From: CAYUZU01 sp964448675
Lineage (GTDB): Bacteria; Planctomycetota; Phycisphaerae; UBA1845; Fen-1342
Length of the DNA stretch: 64,000 bases
Assembly (NCBI GenBank): GCA_964448675.1
Contig: CAYUZU010000016.1
Location: 1 to 64,000 of the forward strand
Direction of reading: 5' to 3'
Within the stretch, counting starts at the first letter, position 1. The number at the start of each line of letters is the position of its first letter. Below, piece by piece: positions 35,682 to 43,965 of the stretch. Made by a program: the position numbers and the translations under genes. The notes under the pieces were generated by a model that worked only from the letters and a program-made list of their open reading frames with translations, did not search any database and was not told the DNA's origin.

Positions 35682-36353
35682 GTGGCAACTTCGAAAACAC
35701 TGCACCATGAACAGATTATCGTGCCCGCCGACGGCGCGCGCCTGCAAGGCGATCTCAGCATGCCGGAGCAGGCCGCGGCCATCGTCCTCTTTGCCCACGG
35801 CAGCGGCAGCAGTCGTCGCAGTCCGCGCAATCGGACCGTGGCCGACGGATTGCATGCCGGCGGCTTCGGCACGCTGCTCTTTGACCTGCTCACGGAGAAC
35901 GAGCAGGAATCAGACGACCGGAGCGGCGCGCTGCGCTTCGACATCGACCTGCTCACCAGCCGCCTCAACGGCGCGACCGACTGGCTCGAGACGCAGCCGG
36001 CCGCCCGTGACCTGCCGGTGGGGCTTTTCGGCGCGAGCACCGGCGCCGCGGCGGCCCTCGGTACCGCCGCCGACCGTGCCGGCCTGATCGGCGCCGTGGT
36101 TTCGCGTGGCGGGCGCCCGGACCTGGCGGCGGACGCGTTACCGAAGGTGAAGGCGCCAACCCTGCTGATTGTCGGGGGGCGTGACGAGCAGGTGATCCAG
36201 TTGAATCGCCAGGCGGCGAACCTGCTCGAGGCCAAGCACCAGCTCGAAATCGTCCCGGAGGCCGGCCATCTGTTCGAGGAGCCCGGCAAACTGGAGGAGG
36301 TCGCGCGGCTGACGCGCGACTGGTTCGCGCAGCACCTCGCGGCGAAATCCTGA
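35682..36353 (+). CDS. Alpha/beta hydrolase, dienelactone-hydrolase type
   Basis: 223 residues from a GTG start with AGGAG upstream. The oxyanion region is LFAHGSGSS, the nucleophile elbow is LFGASTGAAAAL (Ser about 119), the acid is probably in LIVGGRDEQV, and the catalytic His is in EAGHLFEEPG. No signal peptide. The same hydrolase type is frequently fused to the phosphoribosyltransferase encoded just upstream, so they probably act together. The substrate is unknown. Confidence 0.86.
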   Translation: MATSKTLHHEQIIVPADGARLQGDLSMPEQAAAIVLFAHGSGSSRRSPRNRTVADGLHAGGFGTLLFDLLTENEQESDDRSGALRFDIDLLTSRLNGATDWLETQPAARDLPVGLFGASTGAAAALGTAADRAGLIGAVVSRGGRPDLAADALPKVKAPTLLIVGGRDEQVIQLNRQAANLLEAKHQLEIVPEAGHLFEEPGKLEEVARLTRDWFAQHLAAKS

Positions 36354-36364
36354 GCAGCAGCGTC

Positions 36365-37000
36365 ATGTACGGCAGCCAGACACTCGGTGTCAAGGACGAC
36401 CGCGAACGAGACCAGGCGGGCAGCATCCGGCCCGGTGCAAGGCCGGCGCGGTGGGCGCTCGTGCCGGCGGGGCTGTCCGCGCTGCGGCTGCTGCTGGCGG
36501 TGGCGTTTCCGTTCACCAACGCCGTCGGCGGCATCATCGTCGTTCTCATGGCGGCCGCGAGTGACGGCCTCGACGGGCTGCTGGCACGCCGCTGGGGCGT
36601 GACGACGCGCTGGGGCAGCGTCCTGGACGCCATCACCGACAAGGTGTTCCTGTGGACCGCGCTGGTGACGCTTGCGGCGCGCGGCGTGCTGGCTGCGTGG
36701 ACGTTGCCGCTGCTGCTGGTGCGTGACCTGGTGGTCGTGCCGGGCGTGAGCGTGGCGTTCGCGGCGCGCGGCTGGCGCGGCATGCAAGATGTCGATCACC
36801 CGCTGGAAAGCCGTCTGGCCACGCTCGCGATGTTCCTGGTCGTTATCTGCCAGCTCGCACTGCCCGACCGAACGACGTTGAATCACCTCGTCCTCGCGGC
36901 GGGGATCATCCTCAGCATGGCGACCGCCGTGCTGTTCCTCTGGCGGTTCCGCCAACCGGCGGACGCCACAGTCAATCGCGATTCCGAGAATTCCGGCTGA
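36365..37000 (+). CDS. CDP-alcohol phosphatidyltransferase
   Basis: 211 residues. The signature DG(x)2AR(x)8G(x)3D(x)3D is complete (SDGLDGLLARRWG onward, with the terminal D..D in LDAITDK), followed by four hydrophobic helices. Members transfer a phosphatidyl group from CDP-diacylglycerol to an alcohol such as glycerol phosphate, serine or inositol. The N-terminal ~25 residues are polar and the start is not supported by a strong ribosome-binding site. Starts 11 bases after the hydrolase stop; suggests membrane-lipid adjustment as one output of this operon (inference). Confidence 0.87.
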   Translation: MYGSQTLGVKDDRERDQAGSIRPGARPARWALVPAGLSALRLLLAVAFPFTNAVGGIIVVLMAAASDGLDGLLARRWGVTTRWGSVLDAITDKVFLWTALVTLAARGVLAAWTLPLLLVRDLVVVPGVSVAFAARGWRGMQDVDHPLESRLATLAMFLVVICQLALPDRTTLNHLVLAAGIILSMATAVLFLWRFRQPADATVNRDSENSG

Positions 37001-37012
37001 AGGAGAGCAATC

Positions 37013-37438
37013 ATGCCTCAAAGCCCTGTTGCTGCCATAGAAACCACCGTGAACAAGACCCACGTCTGGCTGAAGGAGCTGATGGACATCGGCAACTTCA
37101 GCGACGAAGCCCAGGCGTATTCGGCGCTGCGGGCGGCGCTGCATTCTGTCCGCGATCGCCTGACCGTCGACGAGGCTGTCGACTTGGGCGCGCAGATCCC
37201 GATGCTCGTGCGCGGCTTCTACTACGAGGGCTGGAAGCCGTCGCTGGCACCGAACAAGGAGCGCAGCATGCAGGCCTTCCTCGACAGCATCAGCGAAAGC
37301 CTGCGCGGCAATACGAATATCGGCCCTGAACGCGCGGCCCGCGCCACGTTTGAACTCCTGAATCGCCAGATTACCGCCGGCGAAATGCAGGACGTCAAGG
37401 GAATGATGCCGACCGAAGTCCGCGACCTGTGGAGCTGA
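37013..37438 (+). CDS. DUF2267 protein
   Basis: 141 residues with the DUF2267 pattern: W..ELMDIGNF.DEAQAYSALRAALHSVRDRL near the N-terminus, LGAQIPMLVRGFYYEGW in the middle and a helical C-terminus ending MPTEVRDLW. Ribosome-binding site AAGGAGAG. DUF2267 genes often travel with BON, CBS and universal-stress genes in stress-type loci, which is the setting here. Molecular function unknown. The next open frame overlaps its end, but the real start of the next gene is about 165 bases later. Confidence 0.85.
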   Translation: MPQSPVAAIETTVNKTHVWLKELMDIGNFSDEAQAYSALRAALHSVRDRLTVDEAVDLGAQIPMLVRGFYYEGWKPSLAPNKERSMQAFLDSISESLRGNTNIGPERAARATFELLNRQITAGEMQDVKGMMPTEVRDLWS

Positions 37439-37602
37439 CGCCGATGGCCAACCGCCTGTCTCTCAGGCGCGGGCCGGCGTTGCCCAGCACGAACGCGGAC
37501 GCCCCGGCCCCCGGTTGGGCGCGACACCGGGCCGGCCGCCGCACGCACCGCGGTACCGCCCGACAACTTCACCAGAACCAGGTAGCCATATGGAGAACGC
37601 TC

Positions 37603-38334
37603 GTGAGCATGGTGCCGTCTGAATCCAGAGAAAAACCTCACATCGAGATCGATACGCAGAACTGTACGCTGACACCGGAACAGGCCGACAAGATCGACGC
37701 CGCGCTCGCGCCGCTGCGCGAGGTCATCCAGCGCTTTCCGGTCGCCGACCTGTACATCACCATCATCCACCACGCCCGCAGCGGCGACTACCAGGTGAAG
37801 ACCAGCCTGATCCTGCCCGGACAGACACTCTTCACCGGCGATCGGGCCGCCGAGCTGTTGACGGCCTACCTGCGTTGCGCGCGCAAGCTGGTGCGCAAGG
37901 TCGAGTCGTACAAGGCCGACCTCGAGAACGAAGAGGAGATCCGCAAGCAGCAGAAGGGCACCCAGCAGGACGTTCTTCCCGATCGCCCCTGCGATTTCCA
38001 GGAGGTGGCCCGGGCGGTGGACGCGCAGGACTATGCCGCGTTCCGCCGCGCGACGCTGATGTACGACGAGCCGCTGCGCAAGCGGGCCGGCCGCTGGGTG
38101 CAACGCTTCCCCGAGGCCGAAGCCCGGCTCCAGGTCGACTTCAAGCTCGCCGACCTCGTCGAGGAGGTCTTCCTCAACGCGTTCGAGGACTACCAGCGCT
38201 GGCCATCGCACGAGGACTTCGGCGACTGGCTCGAGGATCTCATTGACCCGTCGCTCCGCGCTCTGCTCGACGACCCGGACCAGGAACTGCGCAACGTGAG
38301 TTTCGCGCGGACGCTGCATGGCCAGCAGGAATAG
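37603..38334 (+). CDS. HPF/RaiA-like protein with sigma-region-2-like C-terminus
   Basis: 243 residues from a GTG with GGAG 7 bases upstream (an ATG two codons later is an alternative). Residues ~10-100 resemble the ribosome hibernation factor fold: HIEIDTQNCTLTPEQADKID, a beta strand with LYITIIHH, and SLILPGQTLFTGD, followed by a basic/acidic helix. The C-terminal ~110 residues (YDEPLRKRAGRWV, FKLADLVEEVFLNAFEDY, FGDWLEDLIDPSLR) read like helices of sigma-factor region 2. That would combine ribosome binding with an RNA-polymerase-like module. No region 4 is present, so it is not a complete sigma factor. Confidence 0.65.
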   Translation: MSMVPSESREKPHIEIDTQNCTLTPEQADKIDAALAPLREVIQRFPVADLYITIIHHARSGDYQVKTSLILPGQTLFTGDRAAELLTAYLRCARKLVRKVESYKADLENEEEIRKQQKGTQQDVLPDRPCDFQEVARAVDAQDYAAFRRATLMYDEPLRKRAGRWVQRFPEAEARLQVDFKLADLVEEVFLNAFEDYQRWPSHEDFGDWLEDLIDPSLRALLDDPDQELRNVSFARTLHGQQE

Positions 38335-38390
38335 CGGGCTCGTCGCACCCGACCGGCAGCGCCGCCGGCCCAGGCCGGAGAATCAACCGC

Positions 38391-38786
38391 ATGCTCGAGT
38401 TCATCACCGACATCGTTTCTGCTTTGCTGCTCGCAGCCCTGGCCACCACGCTGGGGCCGCGCCTGCTCCCGCGACTGAAGCACACGCGCGGTGTGGCGAT
38501 CTTCGCGGTGGTGTTCGTCGTGACGGCCGCCGTCGGCCTGCTCGCGACGCCGCTGGGGGCGCCCGTCTTCGATGCCGCCGTTCTCGTCGTGGCCATGTTC
38601 GTCACGATGGCCGCGGTGCTGCTGCTCGCGGCGCAGCGCGGCACGGTGCCGCCCGTGGTCGAGCCGAGTGACGCGGCCCCCGGCCCCGACGAGCGCCGCT
38701 GGGCCGCCCTGGGCGTGGCCTTTTCGTACTTGTGGTTTGCCTTGCTGTTTCTCGCACTGATCGGCACGCAGTGGCTGGCCTACTGA
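38391..38786 (+). CDS. Small membrane protein, four helices
   Basis: 131 residues with helices at about 5-25, 36-54, 60-80 and 106-128; the loop between the last two is acidic and Pro-rich. GGAG lies about 10 bases before the ATG. I do not recognise a family. Its position inside the phosphoribosyltransferase/CDP-alcohol operon and behind the HPF-like gene suggests an envelope role, but nothing specific is visible. Confidence 0.7.
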   Translation: MLEFITDIVSALLLAALATTLGPRLLPRLKHTRGVAIFAVVFVVTAAVGLLATPLGAPVFDAAVLVVAMFVTMAAVLLLAAQRGTVPPVVEPSDAAPGPDERRWAALGVAFSYLWFALLFLALIGTQWLAY

Positions 38787-38886
38787 ATCGGTGCGTGCTC
38801 CGCGAACCCGCCGACCGCGATGTCTGCAAACGGCCGCCGGCAGCGCGCACCAGCCGACGGCCGCAACCAAAGGCCGGGAGGGCCCT

Positions 38887-39360
38887 ATGCCAAGCATCTT
38901 GTCCGCGCTCGACCGCATCTTGATCGCGTTCATGCGGCGCTGGGGCACGCTCAGCCTGCGACTGTCCCTGGCCGTCGTGTTCGCGTGGTTCGGCCTGCTC
39001 AAGCCGCTCGGGCTGTCGCCGGTCGATCCGCTGGTCATGAAGACGGTCGCGTGGCTGCCGCTGTTCACGCCGGCGCAATGGGGCCTGCTCATCGGCTGGT
39101 GGGAAGTCGCCATCGGGCTGGCGTTTCTGCACCCGGCCACGACGCGTCTCGCGCTGGTTCTCCTGGCCCTGCACCTGGTCGGCACGTTCATGCCGCTGGT
39201 GATCGTCCCCGAGCGCACGTTTCAAGCGGGCCACATCCCCTACGCGCCCACGCTCGCGGGCCAGTACATCTTCAAGAACCTGATCGTGATCGCCGCCGCC
39301 CTCACCGTCGGCGGCACGCTGCGCACCGGCCCCGCGCGGGACGCCGGGAGGCCCGGCTAG
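38887..39360 (+). CDS. DoxX/YkgB-like membrane protein
   Basis: 157 residues from an ATG with GGGAGGG upstream. Helices at about 17-37, 60-82, 87-105 and 125-145. The pattern LRLSLAVVFAWFGLLKP at the N-terminus and GWWEVAIGLAFL is characteristic of the DoxX/YkgB (DUF417-type) group of quinone-linked or stress-induced membrane proteins. Last gene of the seven-gene operon; its stop codon is only 1 base from the stop of the convergent sufE gene. Confidence 0.75.
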   Translation: MPSILSALDRILIAFMRRWGTLSLRLSLAVVFAWFGLLKPLGLSPVDPLVMKTVAWLPLFTPAQWGLLIGWWEVAIGLAFLHPATTRLALVLLALHLVGTFMPLVIVPERTFQAGHIPYAPTLAGQYIFKNLIVIAAALTVGGTLRTGPARDAGRPG

Positions 39361-39361
39361 A

Positions 39362-39793
39362 TCACGCGTGGCGCGCGTCGGCCGCGGCCAGCGCGGCACC
39401 GCACTGCTGCATGTGCCGCACGATTGTCGCCACGCCGTTGGCGCGCGAAGGCGAGAGGTTGCTCGTCAGGCCGATGTCCTGCAGGAAGTGCAGCTCGGCG
39501 TCCGCCACGTCTTCGGGCGGCTGGTCGTGCAACGCGCGCAGCATCAGGCTGAGCACGCCCTTGATGATGAGCGAATCGCTGTCGGCCTCGAACTGCATGC
39601 GGCCGCCATCCACGGTCGACCGAATCCACACCTGCGATTGACAGCCGGGCAGGGCGTTCTCGTCGGTCGGCAGGTCCGCGGCCGGCGGCGCCAGGGCCTT
39701 GCCCAGCTCGATCAGGTGCTCGTACTTGTCGAACCAGTCGTGCAAACCGGCAAACTCGTCGACAATCTGCTGCTGTCGGCGCTCAATCGTCAT
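39362..39793 (-). CDS. sufE: Cysteine desulfuration protein SufE
   Basis: 143 residues, the normal SufE size. The sulfur-accepting Cys lies in LPGCQSQVW, and the C-terminal part LTSNLSPSRANG is also typical. SufE takes the persulfide from SufS and passes it to the scaffold complex for Fe-S cluster assembly. The ATG at 39793 is preceded by GGAA; the longer open frame before it overlaps sufS and is not protein-like. It follows sufS by 34 bases. Confidence 0.93.
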   Translation of the reverse strand: MTIERRQQQIVDEFAGLHDWFDKYEHLIELGKALAPPAADLPTDENALPGCQSQVWIRSTVDGGRMQFEADSDSLIIKGVLSLMLRALHDQPPEDVADAELHFLQDIGLTSNLSPSRANGVATIVRHMQQCGAALAAADARHA

Positions 39794-39827
39794 CGTTCCG
39801 CTTTCTGCCCGGTGCCAACTTCGGCCA

Positions 39828-41096
39828 TTACGACAGCATCGACCGGGCCTTCGCCACACCCTCGGCGAAGCGGTCGACCTCTTCTGTGGAATTATAGACG
39901 GCGAAACTCGCGCGAACCGCGCCGGCGGTTCCGTACCGGCGCAGCAACGGCTCGGCACAGTGCGTGCCCGAGCGCACCGCAACGCCGAGCTTGTCCAGAA
40001 TCAACGCCACATCGTAGCCCCCCGCCTCGGCGATATTGAACGACAACGCGCCGCAACGATCCACCCGCGGGCCATACAGCCGTACCCCCGCGATCTCGGT
40101 CAGCTGCGCGACGGCCTGCTCCATGAGCCGGCGCTCGTGCGCCGCCACCGCGTCCAGCCCCAACGCGTCCAGGTAGTCGATCGCCGCCGCCAAGCTGAGC
40201 GCCCCGGCGATGTTCGGCGTGCCCGCCTCGAACCGCAGCGGCAGATCGGCGTACGTCGCGTCGTGCGTGCGGACCGACTGCACCATGCCGCCCCCAACCC
40301 GGCCGGGCGTCAGCCGCTCCAGCCATTCCCGCTTGCCGTAGAGCACGCCAATGCCGGTCTCGGCATACATCTTGTGCCCGGAGCACGCCAAGAAGTCGCA
40401 ATCCAGCGCCTGCACATCCACCGGCAGGTGCGGCACCGACTGGGCCCCGTCGACGAGCACCGGCACGTCGCGCGCGTGGGCCAGCGCCACGACTTCGCGC
40501 ACCGGGTTCACCACTCCCAGGACGTTCGACACGTGCGTCAGCGCGACCAGCCGCGTCCGGTCCGTCAAGAGACCAGCGAAAGCGTCGAGCTCCAGCGTCC
40601 CATCCTCGCGAAACGGAACAACATGCAACCGCGCACCGGTTCGCCGGCACAGCACCTGCCACGGCAACAGGTTCGAATGATGCTCCATCTCCGTCACGAT
40701 CACGTCGTGATCGCCGGTCAGCGTCTCGGCCAAGCCGTCAGCGACCAGGTTGATCGCCTCAGTGGCGCCATGCGTGAAGACGACCTCCGCCGCCTCGCGC
40801 GCATTGATGAACCGCTGCACGCGGGCGCGGGCCGCTTCGTACGCGGCACTGGCCTGCTCGCTGAGCTGGTGCACGCCGCGATGCACACTGCTGTTCGACT
40901 CGCGATAGAACGACTGCACGCAATCCAGCACCGCCCGCGGCTTGTGGGTCGTCGCGGCATTGTCGAGATACACCAGTGGCCGGCCGTGCACGCGCCGGTC
41001 GAGAATCGGGAAATCCGCCCGCACCGCGACCACGTCCAACCCCCCGGCGGCCGCCAGGCTATGCGGGGATGCCGGTTTCGCGGGGGTTGTTGTCAT
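39828..41096 (-). CDS. sufS: Cysteine desulfurase SufS
   Basis: 422 residues, group II desulfurase. The PLP lysine is in ACSGHKMYAETGIG; the substrate-binding His is in EMEHHSN; and the active Cys is in VRSGTHCAEPL on a short ordered loop, as in SufS rather than IscS. It removes sulfur from cysteine and loads SufE. The ATG at 41096 has GGAG upstream and overlaps the sulfurtransferase end by about 38 bases. With sufE downstream, the pair supplies sulfur to the SufC/SufB-like scaffold encoded separately at 47773-49463. Confidence 0.94.
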   Translation of the reverse strand: MTTTPAKPASPHSLAAAGGLDVVAVRADFPILDRRVHGRPLVYLDNAATTHKPRAVLDCVQSFYRESNSSVHRGVHQLSEQASAAYEAARARVQRFINAREAAEVVFTHGATEAINLVADGLAETLTGDHDVIVTEMEHHSNLLPWQVLCRRTGARLHVVPFREDGTLELDAFAGLLTDRTRLVALTHVSNVLGVVNPVREVVALAHARDVPVLVDGAQSVPHLPVDVQALDCDFLACSGHKMYAETGIGVLYGKREWLERLTPGRVGGGMVQSVRTHDATYADLPLRFEAGTPNIAGALSLAAAIDYLDALGLDAVAAHERRLMEQAVAQLTEIAGVRLYGPRVDRCGALSFNIAEAGGYDVALILDKLGVAVRSGTHCAEPLLRRYGTAGAVRASFAVYNSTEEVDRFAEGVAKARSMLS

Positions 41097-42348
41097 CACG
41101 GCTCCATTCGAACCAACCGCCGTCATACAGCGCGACCCGCGGCCATCCCATCAGCCAGGCATTGAAGCACGCCTCGCTGCCGCGCCAGCCCGTCCCGCAG
41201 TAGAACGCGTTGTATTTGTCGGGGGTGACCCCGACCTGGGCCCAGTTCGCTTCGATTTCGTGGTACTCGCGCGCCGTATGATCGACGTTGCGGTAGTTCT
41301 CCATGTGATAGGCGTCGCTGCCGCAGTTGCCGAACACGGCGCCGGGAATACGTCCCTTCGGCTCGATGTAATTGTAGCCGCTCACTTCGCCGATGAACTC
41401 GCGCCAGCTCCGCACGCTGACCAGGTTCTTGTCGGGAGCGCGCAGAATCTCCTTCGCTGCCGGCAGATCGACAATCAGCTCGGGACGCTGGGGAATGGCC
41501 GCGCCGAAATCCGCCACCGGCGTGGCCGGCGTGCTCGCGGTGGTCGTCGCGTAGCCGGCGTCGAGCCAGGCCTGCAATCCGCCGTTCAGCACGCGCACGT
41601 CGCGCACGCCCGCATACAGCATGATCAGCGCACAGCGTATCGCACCGAGCTGGCCCGCACTGCTGCCCGGATAGGGGTCGTCGTCGTTCGGGAAGGCGAA
41701 GCGCCCGTACAGAATCACCGTCGTGTCGTGGGTGATGCCGGCCTGCTCCAGCGCCGCCCCGAGCGCTGCCGGCGCGCGGCGATTCCAGGTGTCGGGAGAC
41801 TCGAGCGAATTCGTGTCGATGGCGACGGCGCCGGGAATGTGCCCCTCGTCATACGCCGCCGGGTTGCGGTAGTGCGCATGGCAGAGCACGAACCGATCGT
41901 TTTCATACTCCGGTGCCGCACCGGTGCGCAACAGCTGCTCCAGCCACGTGGCCGGCACGAGGTGCCGGTAGCGCGGCAACTGCGCCAGCGGCCGCTGCGG
42001 ATCCCCGCACCATTCCGCGACGAACCGGTCGTATTTCCGCACGTCCTCGTAGCCGGCACGCTTGAAATGCTGCGCGACCCGCTCGCTGTCGTCGCGACCA
42101 TAGCCGTAGACGACGACCTGGTGCGCCGGGTCGATCCCCTTGGTCCGCACCGCGTCGAGCCAGTCGATGTACCCCGTCCACTTCGACGGCAGGCTCTTGG
42201 CCCCCGGGATGTGGCCGCCGCGCGGTTCGTCATGCAGGCGCCAGCCGTTGTAGGCGTCCACCGGGCGCACATCGACCAGGCGCACCCGCGCCGCGCTGCC
42301 CAGGTCAGCGATCTCCGCCGTCGTCACTTCGGTCGTGGATTGCACCAT
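41059..42348 (-). CDS. Three-domain rhodanese sulfurtransferase
   Basis: 429 residues from an ATG at 42348 (the frame extends upstream but loses protein character). It has three rhodanese modules: 1-120 (VRLVDVRPVDAYNGW, GHIPGAKSLP), 140-265 (LCHAHYRNPAAYDEGHIPGA) and 275-425 with the active loop FYCGTGWRGSEACF, where Cys is followed by the six-residue loop of sulfurtransferases. Modules 1 and 2 lack an evident nucleophile loop. The gene overlaps sufS, so it likely handles persulfide sulfur for, or in competition with, cluster assembly. Function is inferred from context. Confidence 0.85.
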   Translation of the reverse strand: MVQSTTEVTTAEIADLGSAARVRLVDVRPVDAYNGWRLHDEPRGGHIPGAKSLPSKWTGYIDWLDAVRTKGIDPAHQVVVYGYGRDDSERVAQHFKRAGYEDVRKYDRFVAEWCGDPQRPLAQLPRYRHLVPATWLEQLLRTGAAPEYENDRFVLCHAHYRNPAAYDEGHIPGAVAIDTNSLESPDTWNRRAPAALGAALEQAGITHDTTVILYGRFAFPNDDDPYPGSSAGQLGAIRCALIMLYAGVRDVRVLNGGLQAWLDAGYATTTASTPATPVADFGAAIPQRPELIVDLPAAKEILRAPDKNLVSVRSWREFIGEVSGYNYIEPKGRIPGAVFGNCGSDAYHMENYRNVDHTAREYHEIEANWAQVGVTPDKYNAFYCGTGWRGSEACFNAWLMGWPRVALYDGGWFEWSRDDNNPRETGIPA

Positions 42349-42530
42349 GGCCTGAACCCGTGTGAATTCCGCGCTCGCGGCGACCGGCCGACGTGTCCGG
42401 CCAGCTACGCCGGCACGCGGCGCACGCGCGAGAATCGCTCGCAGCCCGCCACCTTGTTTCCCGTATAACCGATATCGGCGGCGCGACGCAAGGGTACGCC
42501 GCTGCAGGCACGCGGGCCGCAAACGGCGCG

Positions 42531-43625
42531 TCAGCCGCCCCGCTCTGCGGAAACCGCCGGCGGCGCCGCGAGCCCCTGCCGGCGATACCAGTCCTCGGGG
42601 TCGGCCTGCAGCGCGTCCATCATCTTGTTGACGGTGCTCATGAGACTGTGCTTCGGCTTCCAGCCGAGTAGTTCCTGTGCCCGCGAGATATCGAGCTCGT
42701 AATGATCGTCGGCCAGGTCGACCATCCACGGCTTGATGAACGGCTCTTCGACACCCGGCGCGTGCTCCTGCAGCCATGCCCCGGACTTCGCCACCGCCTT
42801 GGGGATTTGATGCGTCTTCCAGTCCGGCTCATCGTGCAGCAGCCGCGCAAACGCCTGCTGCAGGTCGCCGTAGCCGGGCGTTTCCGGTTCGCCGATGAGG
42901 ATCGGCACGACACGGCGCGGCAGGTCGTTGCGCCGTGCCACGACTTGCCAGAAGGCCGCGACGAGATCGTCGATGTGCACGAACGCCTGGCCGCGGTCGG
43001 TGGCGCCGGGATAGACGGTCGCCGTCACCCGGCGTTCGTGAATACGCTGGATCTGGTGCGACAGCGGCAGCGAGCCGCAATCGTCGGTGTACACCCCCGC
43101 GATGCGCAGCAGCACCGCCGGCACGTCACCATGCTCGGCGAACACGACATTCTCCGCGGCCACCTTCGACTTGGGATAGTCCCACTTGGCCTCCAGTGGC
43201 TGATCCTCATCGAGCGGCTGGCCGGGCTCCGTCGGCGCATGCACGAGCATGGTGCTGGAGAAGACGAACTGCTCGGCGGACAGCTCCCGCGCCGCGTGCA
43301 GCGCCCGTTTGGTGCCCTGCACGGTGATCTTGTCGTAGAGCTCGCTGGGCGCGCCGGCGAAATCGTAGTAGGCGGCGAGCTGGATCAGCGATGCAATCGG
43401 GCCGCTGTGGCGCTCGCGCAGTTTGCGCGTCACGCCCTCGACCTGCTCGTCGGAGGTAACGTCAATCTCGTGAAACTCGGCCCCGTCGGGCAGCGGCTCC
43501 TCGGGTGAACGGATATCCAGGGCAAAGACGCGATATGGCCCGGCGAAACGCCGTGCCAGCGCCGCCCCGATCAGACCGGTGCTGCCGACGATGACGATGG
43601 CCGGTTTGTCGTTGCTTGCAGGCAT
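42531..43625 (-). CDS. NAD-dependent sugar epimerase/dehydratase family protein
   Basis: 364 residues of the extended short-chain dehydrogenase type. The dinucleotide loop is IVGSTGLIGAALA (about 10-22), followed by an acidic LDIRSPEE segment, and the strand with the catalytic Ser/Tyr-K triad is around FVFSSTMLVH...YPKSKVAAE. The C-terminal part ends GWKPKHSL, common in UDP-sugar epimerases. AGGAGAG precedes the ATG at 43625. The next genes on the strand (three-rhodanese, sufS, sufE) start 180 bases later and may be co-transcribed. Preceded by an 11-bp-repeat operator. Confidence 0.87.
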   Translation of the reverse strand: MPASNDKPAIVIVGSTGLIGAALARRFAGPYRVFALDIRSPEEPLPDGAEFHEIDVTSDEQVEGVTRKLRERHSGPIASLIQLAAYYDFAGAPSELYDKITVQGTKRALHAARELSAEQFVFSSTMLVHAPTEPGQPLDEDQPLEAKWDYPKSKVAAENVVFAEHGDVPAVLLRIAGVYTDDCGSLPLSHQIQRIHERRVTATVYPGATDRGQAFVHIDDLVAAFWQVVARRNDLPRRVVPILIGEPETPGYGDLQQAFARLLHDEPDWKTHQIPKAVAKSGAWLQEHAPGVEEPFIKPWMVDLADDHYELDISRAQELLGWKPKHSLMSTVNKMMDALQADPEDWYRRQGLAAPPAVSAERGG

Positions 43626-43726
43626 GGTTTGCTCTCCTGTACCGGGCGTCCGCGAAGGCGACCGAAACCGCGGGCCGCGCATCGCGTCGCAAACACCCTT
43701 TGTGCCGTACACGTTAGCGCCGGCAT

Positions 43727-43764
43727 GTGACAGCGTCCTGAACAGGGCCTGACACGTGCGTCAC
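43727..43764 (-). promoter_or_regulatory. 11-bp direct-repeat operator, epimerase gene
   Basis: Minus-strand units GTGAC, GTCAG, TTCAG, GTCAC with 11-base pitch (plus-strand starts 43760, 43749, 43738, 43727). About 100 bases before the epimerase ATG. Divergent partner of the element at 43788-43825, only 23 bases away. Confidence 0.65.
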
Positions 43765-43787
43765 ACCGCACCACCCCGACGGGCCGC

Positions 43788-43825
43788 CTTACAACCCGTT
43801 CAGCCGATATTCACCTTTTAATCAG
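43788..43825 (+). promoter_or_regulatory. 11-bp direct-repeat operator, cytochrome P460 gene
   Basis: Units CTTAC (43788), TTCAG (43799), TTCAC (43810) and ATCAG (43821) at exact 11-base steps; a further CTCAG at 43831 is one base out of phase. About 140 bases before the chosen ATG. Confidence 0.65.
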
Positions 43826-43965
43826 GTGGACTCAGCATGCTGGTCCCACATACGGGTCGCATTCTCATGTCCGATTCGGGCCGCGCGGATACTGCACACA
43901 TACGTCGTGAGGCCGTACGTCGTCGCGACCAGCGACCCGCACAGACCGCCATGCAGGAGACGAAC

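Noticed and set aside
42352..42366. Operator before the three-rhodanese gene
   Set aside because: TTCAG and TTCAC are 10, not 11, bases apart, there are only two, and they abut the start codon.
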